Shown: positions 11,128 to 23,028 of the stretch, piece after piece
Numbering within the stretch: the first letter of the stretch is position 1
Layout: each line of letters starts with the position of its first letter
Assembly (NCBI GenBank): GCA_030770425.1
Contig: JASJFT010000181.1
Location: 30,442 to 94,441 of the forward strand
Length of the DNA stretch: 64,000 bases
Origin: Darksidea phi
Taxonomy: Eukaryota > Ascomycota > Dothideomycetes > Pleosporales > Lentitheciaceae
Reading direction: 5' to 3'
Program-made: the position numbers and the translations under genes
Notes under the pieces: generated by a model
What the model saw: only the letters and a program-made list of their open reading frames with translations
Database searches by the model: none
What the model was told of the DNA's origin: nothing

Positions 11128-12512
11128 ATGAAGATAAAAGCTCTATCCAGATCCGCCTCTTCGGCACAGGCTCCCGGATCCAACGTCGCAAAACTCACGC
11201 GAAATCTTGATCCTAATCAGCACCCGTTCGAACGCGCGCGTGAATACACAAGAGCACTCAATGCGACGAAACTCGAGCGCATGTTTGCGCAGCCCTTCCT
11301 AGGAGACTTCGAACCCGGCCATGTCGATGGCGTTTACAGCTTCGCGAAGGACCCCGAAAGCCTCGAGCACTTTGCGTCCGGTAGCGGAGATGGCATTGTT
11401 AAAGTGTGGAATATGACAACACGGGAAGAGAAGTGGCAGAGCCAGGCGCATCAGAACATCGTCAAGGGCATGTGCTGGACAAGAGATAGGAAGCTCATTA
11501 CGTGCGGGAGTGATCGGCAGATTCAGCTGTTTGAGCCATACACAACACCTTCGAGAAGCCCGCCTAAAGCGACATGGCATGGCGGCGCTTTCACCTCCGT
11601 GTCACATCACCGAAATTTGCACTCTTTTGCGGCCGCATCTGATAAAGTCTCTATCTACGACATTTCCAGGGCTTCAGGAGCGCCGGTGCAGACACTACAG
11701 TGGCCATCTGCCATCGACACCATCAATGCGCTCGAATGGAACCAAGTGGAGACGTCTATCATCGCATCAGCGGCAACGGACCGAGCAATTATACTTTATG
11801 ACCTTAGAACCAACTCACCTTTACATCGAACGGTTCTCAACTTTGCCTCAAACTCTATTTCGTGGAATCCCATGGAGGCGTTCAACTTCGCTGTGGGGAA
11901 CGAAGACCACAACATTTATGCGTAAGTGAATCAGGATGTGGCCATTGATCACAACTAACATGCCTCAGATTTGACATGCGGAACATGAAGCGTGCATTGA
12001 ACGTCTACAAAGGACATGTAGCGGCTGTAATGGATATTGAGTTCAGTCCCACTGGAGAAGAGCTCGTCTCCGGATCCTACGACAGGTCTGTCCGCCTTTG
12101 GGATCGCCAGAAAGGCCACTCGCGCGACGTCTACCACACGAAACGAATGCAGAGAGTTTTCTCCGTCGCGTGGTCTGCAGACAACAACTACATCTTGAGC
12201 GGTAGCGACGACGGTAATGTGCGACTCTGGCGGGCAAACGCGTCCTCCCGCCAAGGAATCAAGTCTGCTGCACTCCGACAAAAACTACAGTACGATGATG
12301 CACTGAAGGAGCGGTACAAGCATATGCCGGAGATCAGGCGTATTGCTCGACATAGACATCTGCCGAAGCAAGTGAAGAAGGCTGGTGAGATCAAAGCAGA
12401 GGAGCTGAAGAGTATCAAGAGGAAAGAGGAAAATGAGCGGAGACACAGTAAGAAGGGGCAATTCAGGCGGCAGGCGGAGCGCGAGAAGATGATTCTAGCG
12501 AGAGAGCAGTGA
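11128..12512 (+). CDS. SOF1: SOF1/DCAF13, WD40 small-subunit processome protein
   Basis: Two exons, 11128-11921 and 11969-12512, give 445 aa, equal to typical DCAF13 length. The protein begins MKIKALSRS and has the SOF1-type N-terminus (NQHPFERAREYTRALNA), about seven WD repeats (examples: HFASGSGDGIVKVWN, LVSGSYDRSVRLWD, ILSGSDDGNVRLW) and the diagnostic basic Sof1 C-terminal domain after residue about 360 (KHMPEIRRIARHRHLPK, then Lys/Glu-rich). Known role: component of the U3 snoRNP/SSU processome needed for 18S rRNA maturation in the nucleolus. The frame is open upstream to 11026 but homologues start at MKIKALSR. Divergent from eL27. Confidence 0.95.
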
Positions 12513-13045
12513 GAGCGCATTCCGAATTCCTCTGCATGCATAGCGATGGCGTTTAGGAGGGTGGCATTTTCGGTGGTGCTAATATATGTACCATGCAATG
12601 AAACACAATGTACCCATTCACTACAAGGCAGATTGAGATTGCCTTGACTCCGTTCGGGGATTGGCTTGGACGCCGTTCCCTTTTCAAGCATTGATAGAAA
12701 GGTTAGGCTGGCTGCTCGTACGAATACGGCCCGCTTCCTGTAAGCTGTCCAATCGGTTACGTATTTTATATTCCTCAGCTAGTGACACCTCTCAAGGACT
12801 GGATCGACATTGCTGTGTTCGCTGTTCGCATCACGTGATCGTAGGCTACACATGCATATCGTTCCGATCACGTCATAGGTCCGTTGGATTTCAAAGCCAA
12901 CAGTACAGGATGCGTCTTACAACTACCCCATCCAGCCTAACCACCCGGAGTACTACAAATCTTAAAAAGATTTCGGAAGGACCCATTTCCTAGCAGCTCC
13001 ATTTTCCGTCGTCACGTTGAATTTTGCTTGACTAGGATCGGAAAT
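12513..13045. other. Intergenic, no gene seen
   Basis: This is the 3' flank of SOF1 and promoter of the next hydrolase. A cacgtgatc site lies near 12833. No coding or RNA feature is supported. Confidence 0.4.
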
Positions 13046-14283
13046 ATGGCGGTTTCAGCTGAAGCTTTGAAGATTCAAGATGAGAGATTTAAGAGCTTGG
13101 GATTGCAGAAGATGGTGGTGAATAAGGAGCAGGTGTGCAGTTATAGTAAGGATCTTGGGGCGGCGAAGGAAGAGAATCCGGTATTGGTGTTGATTCATGG
13201 GTATCCGGAATCTTCGTACATGTACGCGAAGTCTGCCTTTCGTAGTCACTCGTATTTATCAAACAGCCAACAACCTTTTCCACATTTTCTTTGTAGACGG
13301 AGACTCTTCGTTGCCTCCAAAGGACTGATGGCTTACCCTGGCCGCAGAAGATCTGTTGCGTATGTATGGCTGACGAGGTGGTTTAGGTGGAGACACTTGA
13401 TACCGTTGCTCCCAGTTGATGCACCGATATTTGTTCCAGATCTTCCGGGATATGGAGCTAGTGCACCCATTCAGAAAAATGACAAGCTCTCCGTTGGCAG
13501 CACGCTCCTCGCTGCGCTGAGGACAGAAGTCAAAAGGACGGCTAGCAAACCTCCCTCAACTATCCCCGCAGTACTCATCGGGCATGACCGCGGTGCTCGA
13601 GTTGCGCACCGTCTTGCTGTAAGCGGTGCTGAAGGGATAGACATCTTAGGTGTCTGTCTTATCGACATCGTAAGGTTTCTCTCCGTCCTTCAATATGTGC
13701 TTTAGGATGCAAAACCACACGATAGCCAATATTGACACACGAGCAGGTTCCAACAACAGTGCAATGGGCCACTTCGGCCACTGCAGCCGAGGTCCCAGGA
13801 GACTTCCACTGGTCTCTGCTCGCAAACGTCAACCTAGCAATGCGTCTGATCAAAGCCTTCGGGCCAGCGAACTGGTGCGCTGAGATGATGATGCGGTGGG
13901 CGGGCACAAACTCCGCCGGCCTCAACAGGTTGAAATCAAACGACGCGTTCAATGTATATGCAAAATTCCTCGAGCAAGACCATACCATCGACGCCACCAA
14001 CAAGGACTACGAAGCCGGCGCCACTGTAGACTTGAAGGCGCAGAAGCAAGACCAAAAGGATGGCAGGAAGATTAAGGCACCTCTGCTTTTGGTCTATAGT
14101 GAGAGTTATATTGGGAGGAAGCACAACGTTCAGGATGTGTGGAGGGACTGGGTGGATGAGGGGGTGGATATTAAGACTTTTGCGTTGGGCGATGGGATTG
14201 GACATTTTGGTGCTGAGGAGGCTCCAGAAGAGACGGCCAAGGCGGTGAATGGGTGGCTTAAGGGTATAGTAGGGGCGAAGTAG
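13046..14283 (+). CDS. Alpha/beta hydrolase, haloacetate dehalogenase/epoxide hydrolase type
   Basis: Three exons, 13046-13221, 13387-13669, 13747-14283, give 331 aa. The family's HGYPESSYMWRHLIPLL is restored only by splicing out 13222-13386. The oxyanion motif is HGYPES; the nucleophile is the Asp in GHDRGAR (about residue 125), typical of dehalogenases and soluble epoxide hydrolases; a late GHFG (about residue 310) supplies the catalytic His. The cap region includes the MMMRWAGTNS segment. Known chemistry: attack of Asp on the substrate carbon, then hydrolysis of the ester intermediate. The true substrate is not readable from sequence. Intron 1 is 165 nt, a multiple of three and free of stops, so a retained form would still be translatable. 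Confidence 0.87.
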
Positions 14284-14422
14284 ATTTATGTGGGATATCG
14301 GGGGGTTCGGGCGTTAGCAAGATACAATTAGGGAGCTGAAATAGTCTACGTGCAAAAGGGTCAGAGCGTAGAATAGAAATGTTACATGAGCGTATAATAG
14401 TGAGACGATCTGATGATGTGTG

Positions 14423-15140
14423 TCAGGAATTGATCCTTCCAGCTGGTCTCACCATGAGCTATTGGAGACGTTAGTGTTTTATCAAAATCAATTTATCTTC
14501 AACTTACCATCCAACTAAGTTCCACATCCCCGCCGCATCTCCTCAAATCCAACGCAATCTCCTTAACCGGCTTAAATCCATATCTCTCATACAACGGTCT
14601 TCCCATAACATTTGCCTCAACATAGGTTTCCACTCCCGCCTGATCCGCCTTCTCAAGCCCCCATTGCACCAACAACCCACCTGCCCCTCTGCGACGATGG
14701 TCCGAACGCGTGACCAGCGTATCGAGGGAATAATAGGGCCTCAAGCCCATGAGCTCCTTCTTGTTGCTATGCAGCATGGTAAAGAACGCGTGCCAGACTT
14801 CAGGGTTACTCTCATCATAAGGCTCCCCGAGTTCGAATTCTTTGTCGAGTTCCTTCGGGTCGCGGAGTGTGGCCGTGGGGTCCGAGGGGCGGTGGTAGGT
14901 CCAGCGGGATCCAGCAATGATTTCATTAGTGGACGTGTCGACACATTTTAGGTAGATGACGCCTTCCTTGATGCTGTCGCGGATATCTTCTACGACGCGA
15001 TTGAGCGTCTTTTCGGAGGCTGGAGCGTTGAAGTAATAGATTTTGTTTACTTCGTTCGCGAAGGCTGCATGGCGGATGCGCATGTATTGGGGTGCTTCGT
15101 CTGGAGTAAGGAGAGATACAACGAGATTGGGGTCCGGCAT
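14423..15140 (-). CDS. GNAT-family N-acetyltransferase
   Basis: Two exons on the minus strand, 14508-15140 and 14423-14458, give 222 aa. The first exon ends at a consensus GTAAGT donor directly after SWM; the second adds only LMVRPAGRINS before the stop. The acetyl-CoA binding motif is RRRGAGGLLVQWG (about residue 148 onward), followed by VEANVMGRPLYERYGFKPV, the usual beta5-alpha4 segment of GNAT enzymes. Known reaction: acetyl transfer from acetyl-CoA to an amine. The fungal subgroup with this N-terminus is uncharacterised and the substrate is unknown. Without the small second exon, the protein would end seven bases into the intron. Confidence 0.88.
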
Positions 15141-15735
15141 TTTGAATGGAATTTGAGCTGCACTTTGGGGTATCCTGTGCTTTTTGATAATGCTGTACTA
15201 TGTAGAGCGACAAGGCATATGTACACTTGGTTAGAAGAATAGCCCGTGAGTCATTAGTGAAATGACTCCAAGCCTTGTCGTACACGCCCTTTGCTTGTGC
15301 CAAGATCCTCACCACTTTCCTGATCAAGTGATATTACACCGATAACTCCCTTTTGACAAGGCTCTAAATCCTTTCAATGGTCGAAGTGGGCGAAGAGGAG
15401 CAAATCGGAATCGGAATGCTCTTCGGAATCGGAATCAACTCCCCATGTCAGAGAGGTAGAGTTGATCTGGATCTCACGCCGACTCTACGCGAGGCCGTGA
15501 GCTTGGTACGCATAGGATGGTAAGTAGATATAATAGTGAAATGAAAGCGCACATGATGCTCCACGAAAAATCCACATTGTTGTCCCTTTCTCGTCGGGCA
15601 AGATGTGAAAAGCATCGATCGCGGTTGCTCGCTCCTTGTCCCGCTAGCAAGCTTAGCCCAGACCCCTGTCACTATTTTTTTGCCGACGACATGGAATTTT
15701 TGCGGGTGACCGTTGACAGCTCCTCATAAATCGCC
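15141..15735. promoter_or_regulatory. Divergent promoter region GNAT/UTP18
   Basis: About 595 bp between divergent start codons. It carries a cluster of ggaatc hexamers around 15405-15437 on the plus strand, roughly 300 bp before UTP18, which is the only visible repeated motif. A regulatory role is speculation. Confidence 0.35.
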
Positions 15736-17762
15736 ATGGCCCCGAAAACAAAGACCACGCATAAATCGAACAATCACGAGCGATTTCTCCCCGGAAATAC
15801 AAAAGACACCCCGAAGCCCCCCCCCGCGTATGACCTGGAACCTAGCGACACCGAAGCAGGCGCGCTGCAAGTGGTGAAAGACGCAATAGAACCAGAATGG
15901 GAGGGCTTTGGTGGGGATCATAGCGAGGAAGAAGGCCACGAGAGCAGCGATGATGATAGTGTGGATGTTGCAGTCAAGAAGGAGAAGCCTGTGCTTCCAA
16001 AAGATGCGGAAGAGGAAGAGCTTGAGCGCTTGATCTTTGGCGACTCTTCGGGCTTCAAACAGGGTATAGACTCGTTCTCGCTCGACCATTCGGCAGGCGC
16101 AATCGGCGACGAGCAATCCGGCGACTCAGATCAAGACGTAGATTACGAGAATGCCGCTGATCAGGATCTATTCTTTTTCGATGCCGGGCCTACCGCCGCA
16201 CCTGCGGGCTCGTTAGTCGTCGCAACGGCTGAAGAATCAGAAGACGATGGGGACAAGCCTGCGTGGGAAGACAGCGATGACGAGCGCTTGGTTGTTAGTC
16301 TGGCGTCGGTGCCGCAATTAAGAAAGTTGAGAGAGACGGCGGGAGACGACATGGTCAACGGGAAAGAGTATGCACGCAGACTGCGGAAACAGTACGAAAG
16401 GCTACATCCTATTCCTGCCTGGGCAATTCATGCCACTGGGAAGACCAAGCGGAAGAGGCGACATACATTGGAGGACGGCGAGAGTGACGAGGGATCCGCA
16501 AGCGATATGGATATCGATGAAGAGGATCTGTCAACGCAGCCTCTGGCAAAGTTGCTGAGGGATGCAGACATTCTGTCACGGACGTCCAGGGGCACTGCAA
16601 AGAGGCGAAAGCTACAATCCGGTACAGTAGACATCCAGAGACTAAAGGATGTGTGCAAGGCAGGCCCGGTATGTATTCCTCCGTTAACGCGTCACGAATT
16701 GCTCTGCTGACACGCTCATCACAGTCTGCAATTACATCTCTATCCTTCCACCCCACGTACCCGCTTCTTCTCTCCTCCGGTCCCAGCTCGACGCTCTCCC
16801 TACACCATATCAACCCAAATCTTCCAACGCCGAATCCGCTTCTTACATCTCTCCATGTGAAGCATACACCTCTCACTACAACCGCTTTCCATCCTTCAGC
16901 CTCCGACTCGCGCATCTTCCTCAGCGCTCGTAGGCGCTACTTTCATGTCTGGAACCTAAGTACTGGGATAGTGGAGAAAGTAACCCGAGTATACGGGCAC
17001 CAACAGGAGCAGCGCACAATGGAACATTTCGCTTTATCGCCCAATGGAAGATATATGGCTTTACGGGGCTCCTCCAAGAAGGGAGGAGGCGTGATCAATG
17101 TCCTCGATGCGAGGACAATGCAATGGATCACACAGGCGCGCATTGAGTCAAGAGGCGGCGTCGCAGACTTTGTCTGGTGGGGCGACGGAAGCGGTCTCAG
17201 CATTGCAGGCAAGAACGGCGAAGTCACTGAATGGAGCGTCGAAAATGGCGTAATAGGGCGTTGGATCGACGAGGGCTCGGTCGGCACTACAGTAATTGCA
17301 GTTGGTGGAAAGAGCGGGCGAGATGACTGGATCGGTGGAGACAGATGGGTTGCCGTGGGTAGCTCTAGCGGCATCGTGAACATTTACGATCGACGAGTGT
17401 GGAGCCAAAATAACCTGGCAAGCAACGGCAAAACTACAGACTCTAATGGCGGTATACCGAAAGCGCCGAAGCCGCTCCGAGCTCTTGATCAGCTCACGAC
17501 ACCTGTTTCGCATTTAGCATATTCCCCAGATGGGCAGATACTGCTCATGGCGAGTCGTTGGAAAAATAATGCCATGAGGCTCGTGCACCTGCCTTCGGCT
17601 ACGGTCTTCAAGAATTGGCCCACAGAAAAGACGCCGTTGGGGAGGATCACCTCGGTTGCTTGGGGACGGCCGACAGAGGAGGAAGAGAGGGAAGGTAGTT
17701 TGGCGTTATTGGCGGTCGGTAGCGAGACTGGTCGCGTGAGACTGTGGGAAGTGAGGGCTTGA
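15736..17762 (+). CDS. UTP18: UTP18, U3 snoRNA-associated WD40 protein
   Basis: Two exons, 15736-16668 and 16725-17762, give 656 aa. The first 310 residues are acidic and disordered (many D/E/S clusters) with basic patches such as KTKRKRRH; the rest is a WD40 propeller (SAITSLSFHPTYPLLLSSG, FLSARRRYFHVWNLSTG, MEHFALSPNGRYMALRG, SETGRVRLWEVRA). The Utp18 hallmark AIHATGKTKRKRR-type region precedes the propeller. The start sits in a good context (gccatgg). Known role: member of the UtpB subcomplex of the SSU processome, for 18S rRNA processing. Together with SOF1 and POL5 it makes this window rich in nucleolar factors. Confidence 0.92.
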
Positions 17763-18422
17763 TGGAGTTGAGAGTGTCCGCTTCTGGGCTTCATCTCGAC
17801 GACCAGGGCGCCGGGAGTGTTCGCTGGTGCAGCAGTTCGCTAGTATCGACAACCCTCGTAGGTTTTTCTGCGTATGACGAGTCTAGCCATCATTCCCGTG
17901 TGCGAGTTCTGATCATCTATTTTTATCCTACTCTAAACTGACTTGGTGTATATTGTTGCACACGAGTGATTGGAGGAAGATCCTGGCACATCCGAATTTG
18001 TGCTACACGGATCCGGGAGGTCGTCTCTCGTCTTGATTTAGCGCATGTCCTGCTCTTCTATGGTCTTCTGTCGCAATATCTATCTATCAGCAATACAGCG
18101 GCTGCTCCCGCGTACTGATATTTACAAGCAGGAACGATCACCCACCACACTGCACCCGAGCGACGGCTCCCGCCTGACTCTCGACTGCAGCCTTCCTCAC
18201 CCTACTCTCCAGCACAATACCTTCCCCTTACCATGGCAAAAGCGCAAACATGGAAGGGCGCATGCTGCAGTCGACAAACAAATTCGAGAGGTTTGCCGCA
18301 GGCTTCTTCCTCATCCCATCACCTTTTACCTCTTGGAAGAAACCACAGTCATTGTGCAATACACTTTTTCCAACATCTTCGCAGCTACATAATAGCTACA
18401 GCATCTTCCCTTCTCTTCTGAT
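17763..18422. other. Promoter/leader of the Ser/Thr/Pro-rich protein gene
   Basis: No conserved coding sequence is seen; frames at 18045-18528 on the plus strand are unconvincing. The pyrimidine-rich stretch before 18423 looks like a fungal leader. Confidence 0.4.
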
Positions 18423-21400
18423 ATGGGCAAAATTAAGATCAAGAACCGCGGCGACAAGAACGCAGGACGACAAAACGCCCAACCTAGCGGTGAACCTTCG
18501 AGTTTACGATCTAGTATCAGCGGAATGACCACGGGAACAAACGTGAGAACCTACGACGGCACCGTCGAAACTCCAACGCCCTCCAGTATGTCTTCATACG
18601 GCCCGAACATGGAGGCTCACCACACTCCTGGGTCCAAAGAGCAAGCGGAAGCTCCCCTACCACCTCGCTCTCGACGCCGTTGGTGGACGCGATGGATGCC
18701 TCGGCCATGGGGATGGTGGCCCTGCCGTACGTGGCGATGGATCCGCGATTTTGTTGTTGCTTTCTTTCGTCTCTTCCTGACTCAGTACTGGCTTGATCAA
18801 TTACATACGCTCGCCCTAGTGGCCATCTTTGTTTTCAGCTTTTGGGCAGCCATCGAGGGCACGCTACACATGTTCAAGCCTGTCGCTGCTCAAGATGCAA
18901 ACTGCAGCGTCGTCTATGTTACTATCCCAGGTCCGATCATCACGGTTTCTCTGGTTGGTGCAACGCCCTCTGATCCAAATCATGGCACCTACTACTATTC
19001 TGTCATCAATGGAACGACCCATTGGCTGAACAGCGTTGCTCCACCGACTCGGTTCAGCACTCTTACTACAACGACGGGTGCGGGTACCACTACACCTCCG
19101 ATGAGGCTTTCCTCGAGCTCGGGGCCCCCACCTACTGCACCGGGCCTGCCTATCATCAGCGGACTACCACCAACCGGCCCATCGCCTCCAGGTTCGTCTC
19201 CTATATTACCATCTTCACCAGGAGCCTTTCCTGTGCCTGGCACATCATTGGTTCTTACGACCACAAGTTCGACAGCCATTGTTGCGCCCAGCGGGGGCAC
19301 GCCTCCAGGAGCAACCCCTCCTTTGCCATTGCCGCCTTCAACGAGCATTGCGGTTCCGCTCCCTAGCATACCACCACCCGGTATTCTCAGTTCATCGAGT
19401 GCAACCGGGCAGCCACCATCATCCCAACCACCACCAGTCGTTGTAACAAGGACTCTTACCGGGCCATCTGGTAGGCTCACGACGACTGCGACTATGACGA
19501 ATGGGCCGAACCTTCCTCCCAGTCCAGCATTGCCTTCCGGTGCCAGCCAGAGTCCGCCGATCAACTCCGCAAGTGTCCCAATTGCATCTAGTCTAGGGAC
19601 CATTCCTAGTGGTAGTCTTGGCTCAGCAACAAGTCCGCAAGGAACGCCGGGCTCTTCCACTGTTCCAGGTGTGCTGCCCCCAATTTCTGCATCCAGCATT
19701 CCGCTTCAGCCGACCCCCGGTGTTCCTTCCATCCCACCTACGTCAAGTGCCTCAACGATTATCTTGACAACCATGAGCACTGCATCCAATGGGCAAATTC
19801 AGACAGTTACTCGAAGCTCAATAACGTTCGTGAGCGGGACTGCTCTTCTTCCGCCATCATCAGCGATTATGTCCCAACCTGCAAGTCTACCAAGCTCAGG
19901 TTTGGTCAGCATGCCTCCGAACACGGAAAGTAGCCGATTCACGGTATCTCTACCGGCTCCGTCTCCGTCATCTGGCGCCACAACGTCAAATGTAGTGACT
20001 CCGCCTGGTTCCACAGTAACTGCAACAAGAGTCTCCAGCGTAAATCCTCCAGGTTCGTCTGCAGTCAGTCCATCGCTCACAGGTTCTGGTTCGTTACCAA
20101 CAAGTCCTGGGCAGCCTCTACTTTCTCCTAGCTCGGTGCAGATGTCCTCGCCGATTCCACCATCCGAGTCTGCGAGAGTGCCCAGCACCGGAAGCCAAAC
20201 CACCTCTATGGTTGCAAGTTCGTTGCCGACATCACCGCCCATTGCACCGTCCGAGTCTGCTAGACTTTCCAGTACCGGAGGTCCACCCACATCGCTGTCT
20301 ACGTTACCTGGAAGCGCTCCGTCACCTTCCTTGGGACTGAGTACCTCACCTTTGTCAAGCATTGGAGGATCTTCTAGTGGGCCTGGTAGTATTAGAAGCA
20401 CCACAAGTCAGTCTGTCATAGGCACATCATCGACGCCTGTAGGAAACCTGCCATCCTCTACGCCGATAAGCAACAGCCCTAGCCGCCCAAGCTTAACGCC
20501 TGTGTCAACTGTTACTCTGACGAACTCAATGTCGACGCTGATAACTACCCTTACAAGTTCAATTGCCGTTCCGTCGTCAGGTCCGTCTTCGTCAGCAGTC
20601 GCTTCGACGCAGTCATCGTCACCGCCGTGGAGTACTTCTACGCCGTCTTCAACGTCTATTGTGACCAGTCCTGAGGTACCTACGACGCCTACGCCGCCCG
20701 TATTCCTCAACACTACTTCGTCGTTGAACATGACGTCTAGCTCTACCTTGTCATCAAGCTCCTACAACAGCATGACGAGCATGAGCATGTCGTCAATTTT
20801 GAGCTCGACCCTCTCTAGTTTGATTCCATCGTCCTCAGTGCGAACCCTTAGTTCGAACCCAGCTTCGTCTGCATTTATCAGTTTTTCAGTCACAGGGTCT
20901 TCCGGGTCTGGCTCGACTGTATTCTCAACTTTTGTGACAACAAGCTCAGGCTCGTTAATGGCTTCATCACCATTAATGATAAGCTCGAGTTCGACTATCT
21001 CGCCATCAGCCTCTACAAGTCCTTTGATGACGCGAATTTCGAGCTCACCAGGTCCCGGCGCCAGTTCCCGACCTTCCGATGGCTGGAACGGCACGGCGCT
21101 ACCTGTCATATGCAGTGGATCTCCGAACAGCCCTGATTGCCCGCCAGGCATGGCAGCATTTACGACCAAAGTCGTAGCCTACGGGGACACTGAATTCAGC
21201 TTCGTCTTCCCGAAGCCGGACATTACGACGACCGTGTCGTATTGGACAGGAACTCACCCCTCAATTACCGGACCGGACTGGACAAGCCTGCCGTTGACCA
21301 CGAGAACTGCCCGACAGACGCCCTTGACGGGGTTGCCAACGTTGCCGTCTTTTGAGCTCCTCCAGCCAAGTCTTTCAAAGAGCGGCTTCAAAACAATAGT

Positions 21401-22103
21401 TCAAACGGTCGTCGAGCCTCGGACAGCAACGCCGACGGGGACGAAGATAGCAGCGAGGGCGGAACCAGGAGAACCGACCTTCTGCGGCGAGTACGGCAAT
21501 TTCACCCTCAACTTTGACGATTCAACTGTGGGCGGCGGAAACACGGACATACTCCCAGTCACGGGCATGCGAAACCCGTATCACCACCTCTTCTACGCCA
21601 ACGGATTTGCCTACATACCAGACAAGTGGGAGCCATATCCCGCGATATCCCAACCGAACGTCGCCATGTTCCTTCCAATCGGCTCCAGTCTCCTCCCGAA
21701 CTCACCCTTCGCAGGAACTCTACTTCCGGGCGAACTGGGAGCGGGTCCTCGGGCCTCAGTGGATGCATACTGGTTCAACGCCTACTCGGGCTACTTCGGC
21801 TGCGCTCTCAACGGCATCACGCCCTGCACACTCCGCATATCGGGATACCGCTACGACGCCACGCTCAAGCAGGAAGTGCTCGCGGCCGAACAGAACGTCA
21901 CTATTCCACCGTGCTGGGGCTACATCAACTGCAAACTCACCCAAGTCGTCTTCAACGCGCAGTTCACGGCGCTGTCGGGCATACAGTTCAACGCGTTCAC
22001 GTATAATCTGGGCATACCGCAGATCTTCATGATGGACGGGTTGCAGTTGGAGTGGTGGAACAATACGTGCTCGGCGGGGATTTTGCGTATCGGGCACAGT
22101 TAG
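18423..22103 (+). CDS. Giant Ser/Thr/Pro-rich (mucin-like) membrane protein
   Basis: One uninterrupted frame, 1226 aa. Order of parts: basic/polar N-tail; a Trp/Arg-rich patch (RRRWWTRWMPRPWGWWPC, residues 84-101); one transmembrane helix at about 128-149 (LALVAIFVFSFWAAIEG); a linker; a Ser/Thr/Pro stretch at about 203-890, likely heavily O-glycosylated; a Cys-containing segment (CSGSPNSPDCPPG); and a globular C-terminal domain at about 1020-1226 (FCGEYGNFTLNFDD to WWNNTCSAGILRIG) with six or so cysteines. The positive residues before the helix favour a type II topology with the mucin and C-terminal domain outside. I know similar C-terminal domains only from uncharacterised fungal proteins. 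A cell-wall or adhesion role is inferred. Confidence 0.8.
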   Translation: MGKIKIKNRGDKNAGRQNAQPSGEPSSLRSSISGMTTGTNVRTYDGTVETPTPSSMSSYGPNMEAHHTPGSKEQAEAPLPPRSRRRWWTRWMPRPWGWWPCRTWRWIRDFVVAFFRLFLTQYWLDQLHTLALVAIFVFSFWAAIEGTLHMFKPVAAQDANCSVVYVTIPGPIITVSLVGATPSDPNHGTYYYSVINGTTHWLNSVAPPTRFSTLTTTTGAGTTTPPMRLSSSSGPPPTAPGLPIISGLPPTGPSPPGSSPILPSSPGAFPVPGTSLVLTTTSSTAIVAPSGGTPPGATPPLPLPPSTSIAVPLPSIPPPGILSSSSATGQPPSSQPPPVVVTRTLTGPSGRLTTTATMTNGPNLPPSPALPSGASQSPPINSASVPIASSLGTIPSGSLGSATSPQGTPGSSTVPGVLPPISASSIPLQPTPGVPSIPPTSSASTIILTTMSTASNGQIQTVTRSSITFVSGTALLPPSSAIMSQPASLPSSGLVSMPPNTESSRFTVSLPAPSPSSGATTSNVVTPPGSTVTATRVSSVNPPGSSAVSPSLTGSGSLPTSPGQPLLSPSSVQMSSPIPPSESARVPSTGSQTTSMVASSLPTSPPIAPSESARLSSTGGPPTSLSTLPGSAPSPSLGLSTSPLSSIGGSSSGPGSIRSTTSQSVIGTSSTPVGNLPSSTPISNSPSRPSLTPVSTVTLTNSMSTLITTLTSSIAVPSSGPSSSAVASTQSSSPPWSTSTPSSTSIVTSPEVPTTPTPPVFLNTTSSLNMTSSSTLSSSSYNSMTSMSMSSILSSTLSSLIPSSSVRTLSSNPASSAFISFSVTGSSGSGSTVFSTFVTTSSGSLMASSPLMISSSSTISPSASTSPLMTRISSSPGPGASSRPSDGWNGTALPVICSGSPNSPDCPPGMAAFTTKVVAYGDTEFSFVFPKPDITTTVSYWTGTHPSITGPDWTSLPLTTRTARQTPLTGLPTLPSFELLQPSLSKSGFKTIVQTVVEPRTATPTGTKIAARAEPGEPTFCGEYGNFTLNFDDSTVGGGNTDILPVTGMRNPYHHLFYANGFAYIPDKWEPYPAISQPNVAMFLPIGSSLLPNSPFAGTLLPGELGAGPRASVDAYWFNAYSGYFGCALNGITPCTLRISGYRYDATLKQEVLAAEQNVTIPPCWGYINCKLTQVVFNAQFTALSGIQFNAFTYNLGIPQIFMMDGLQLEWWNNTCSAGILRIGHS

Positions 22104-23028
22104 TATACTTTACCAGAAGGGAGGCATTCTTTCTCGCTAACTCGGTGGGCTAGACTACTAGTCGGCACTGAGCAGGCAGCATTTTTGGAGATGGGTTCAT
22201 ACTATATGTTTGTGGGTGGTATATCGGTGGACATGAAGTATATGAGTTTTAGAATAGCATAGACAGAATTGCAACATTGGATACGACGGCAGGTGATTGG
22301 AGTTCGGACGAGGTGCTGCAGATGACGAGGTTGATGTGGTGCAGATGATGCTGTGTGGCGAGTGATGTGCGCTCCGAGAGGGTGTATTGATACGTGAGGC
22401 GGGGGGATGTGGTTGGGCGGTATGCGTTTGCCGTGGGATGCCATCTCTCACATGGCCTTCTCCTTCTGGAAACATATCACGCATGGGGCGTCCACGGGGA
22501 AGGGCTCTCGCCGGACCTGGACGCGAGGCGCCTGCTATTGTCCGAAGGCAAAAGGTGAGACGGTTAATTGTCAAGGCTGCCTAGCACGCCTTCCACAGTG
22601 TCTGCGCCGGCTTGCGCGTGATGGGTCAACTGGTGCTTGGCCCGCGCGTGACACCCTGTCGAAGGCCGACATGGACCAGCCTGCTGCGATATATCCGCGA
22701 TAGGCCACCACCCACCCGAGCAAACGAAGGAACTGTTTTTTCCTTTCCCCACCTCCAATCGCTGTGCGCCGTCGTTGCTATTTTCCGTGCCTCTGCTCGC
22801 CTCCGCGTTTGACCCCTGGGACGGCACGGACGCCAACTGGTGCTGATCACAGTGCATCAACGCTGCTGGTGGGCCTAGCCGAGGCGGGCCTAGCTTTTTC
22901 GCTGCTCTACGTTGCGCCAGAGCCCTTCCCTCGTCTCTATCACCCACTAGACACTCCTCGTGCGCGCGAGGCTCCCGATCGATTTCGCCCTTTGCTCGCC
23001 TGCGTTGGTCCTTCACCGCGCGCATACC
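22104..23028. other. Long leader/intergenic before CCCH gene
   Basis: No gene is supported. Frames on both strands in 22564-23588 overlap the GC-rich start of the CCCH gene and are shadows. The region probably contains the terminator of the mucin-like gene and a long 5' leader for the next one. Confidence 0.4.

Noticed and set aside
19799..20404. Long minus-strand frames (also 18995-19699, 20408-20731, 20762-21169) inside the mucin-like gene
   Set aside because: They are mirror frames of Ser/Thr/Pro codons on the plus strand; they show no domains and no splice sites.
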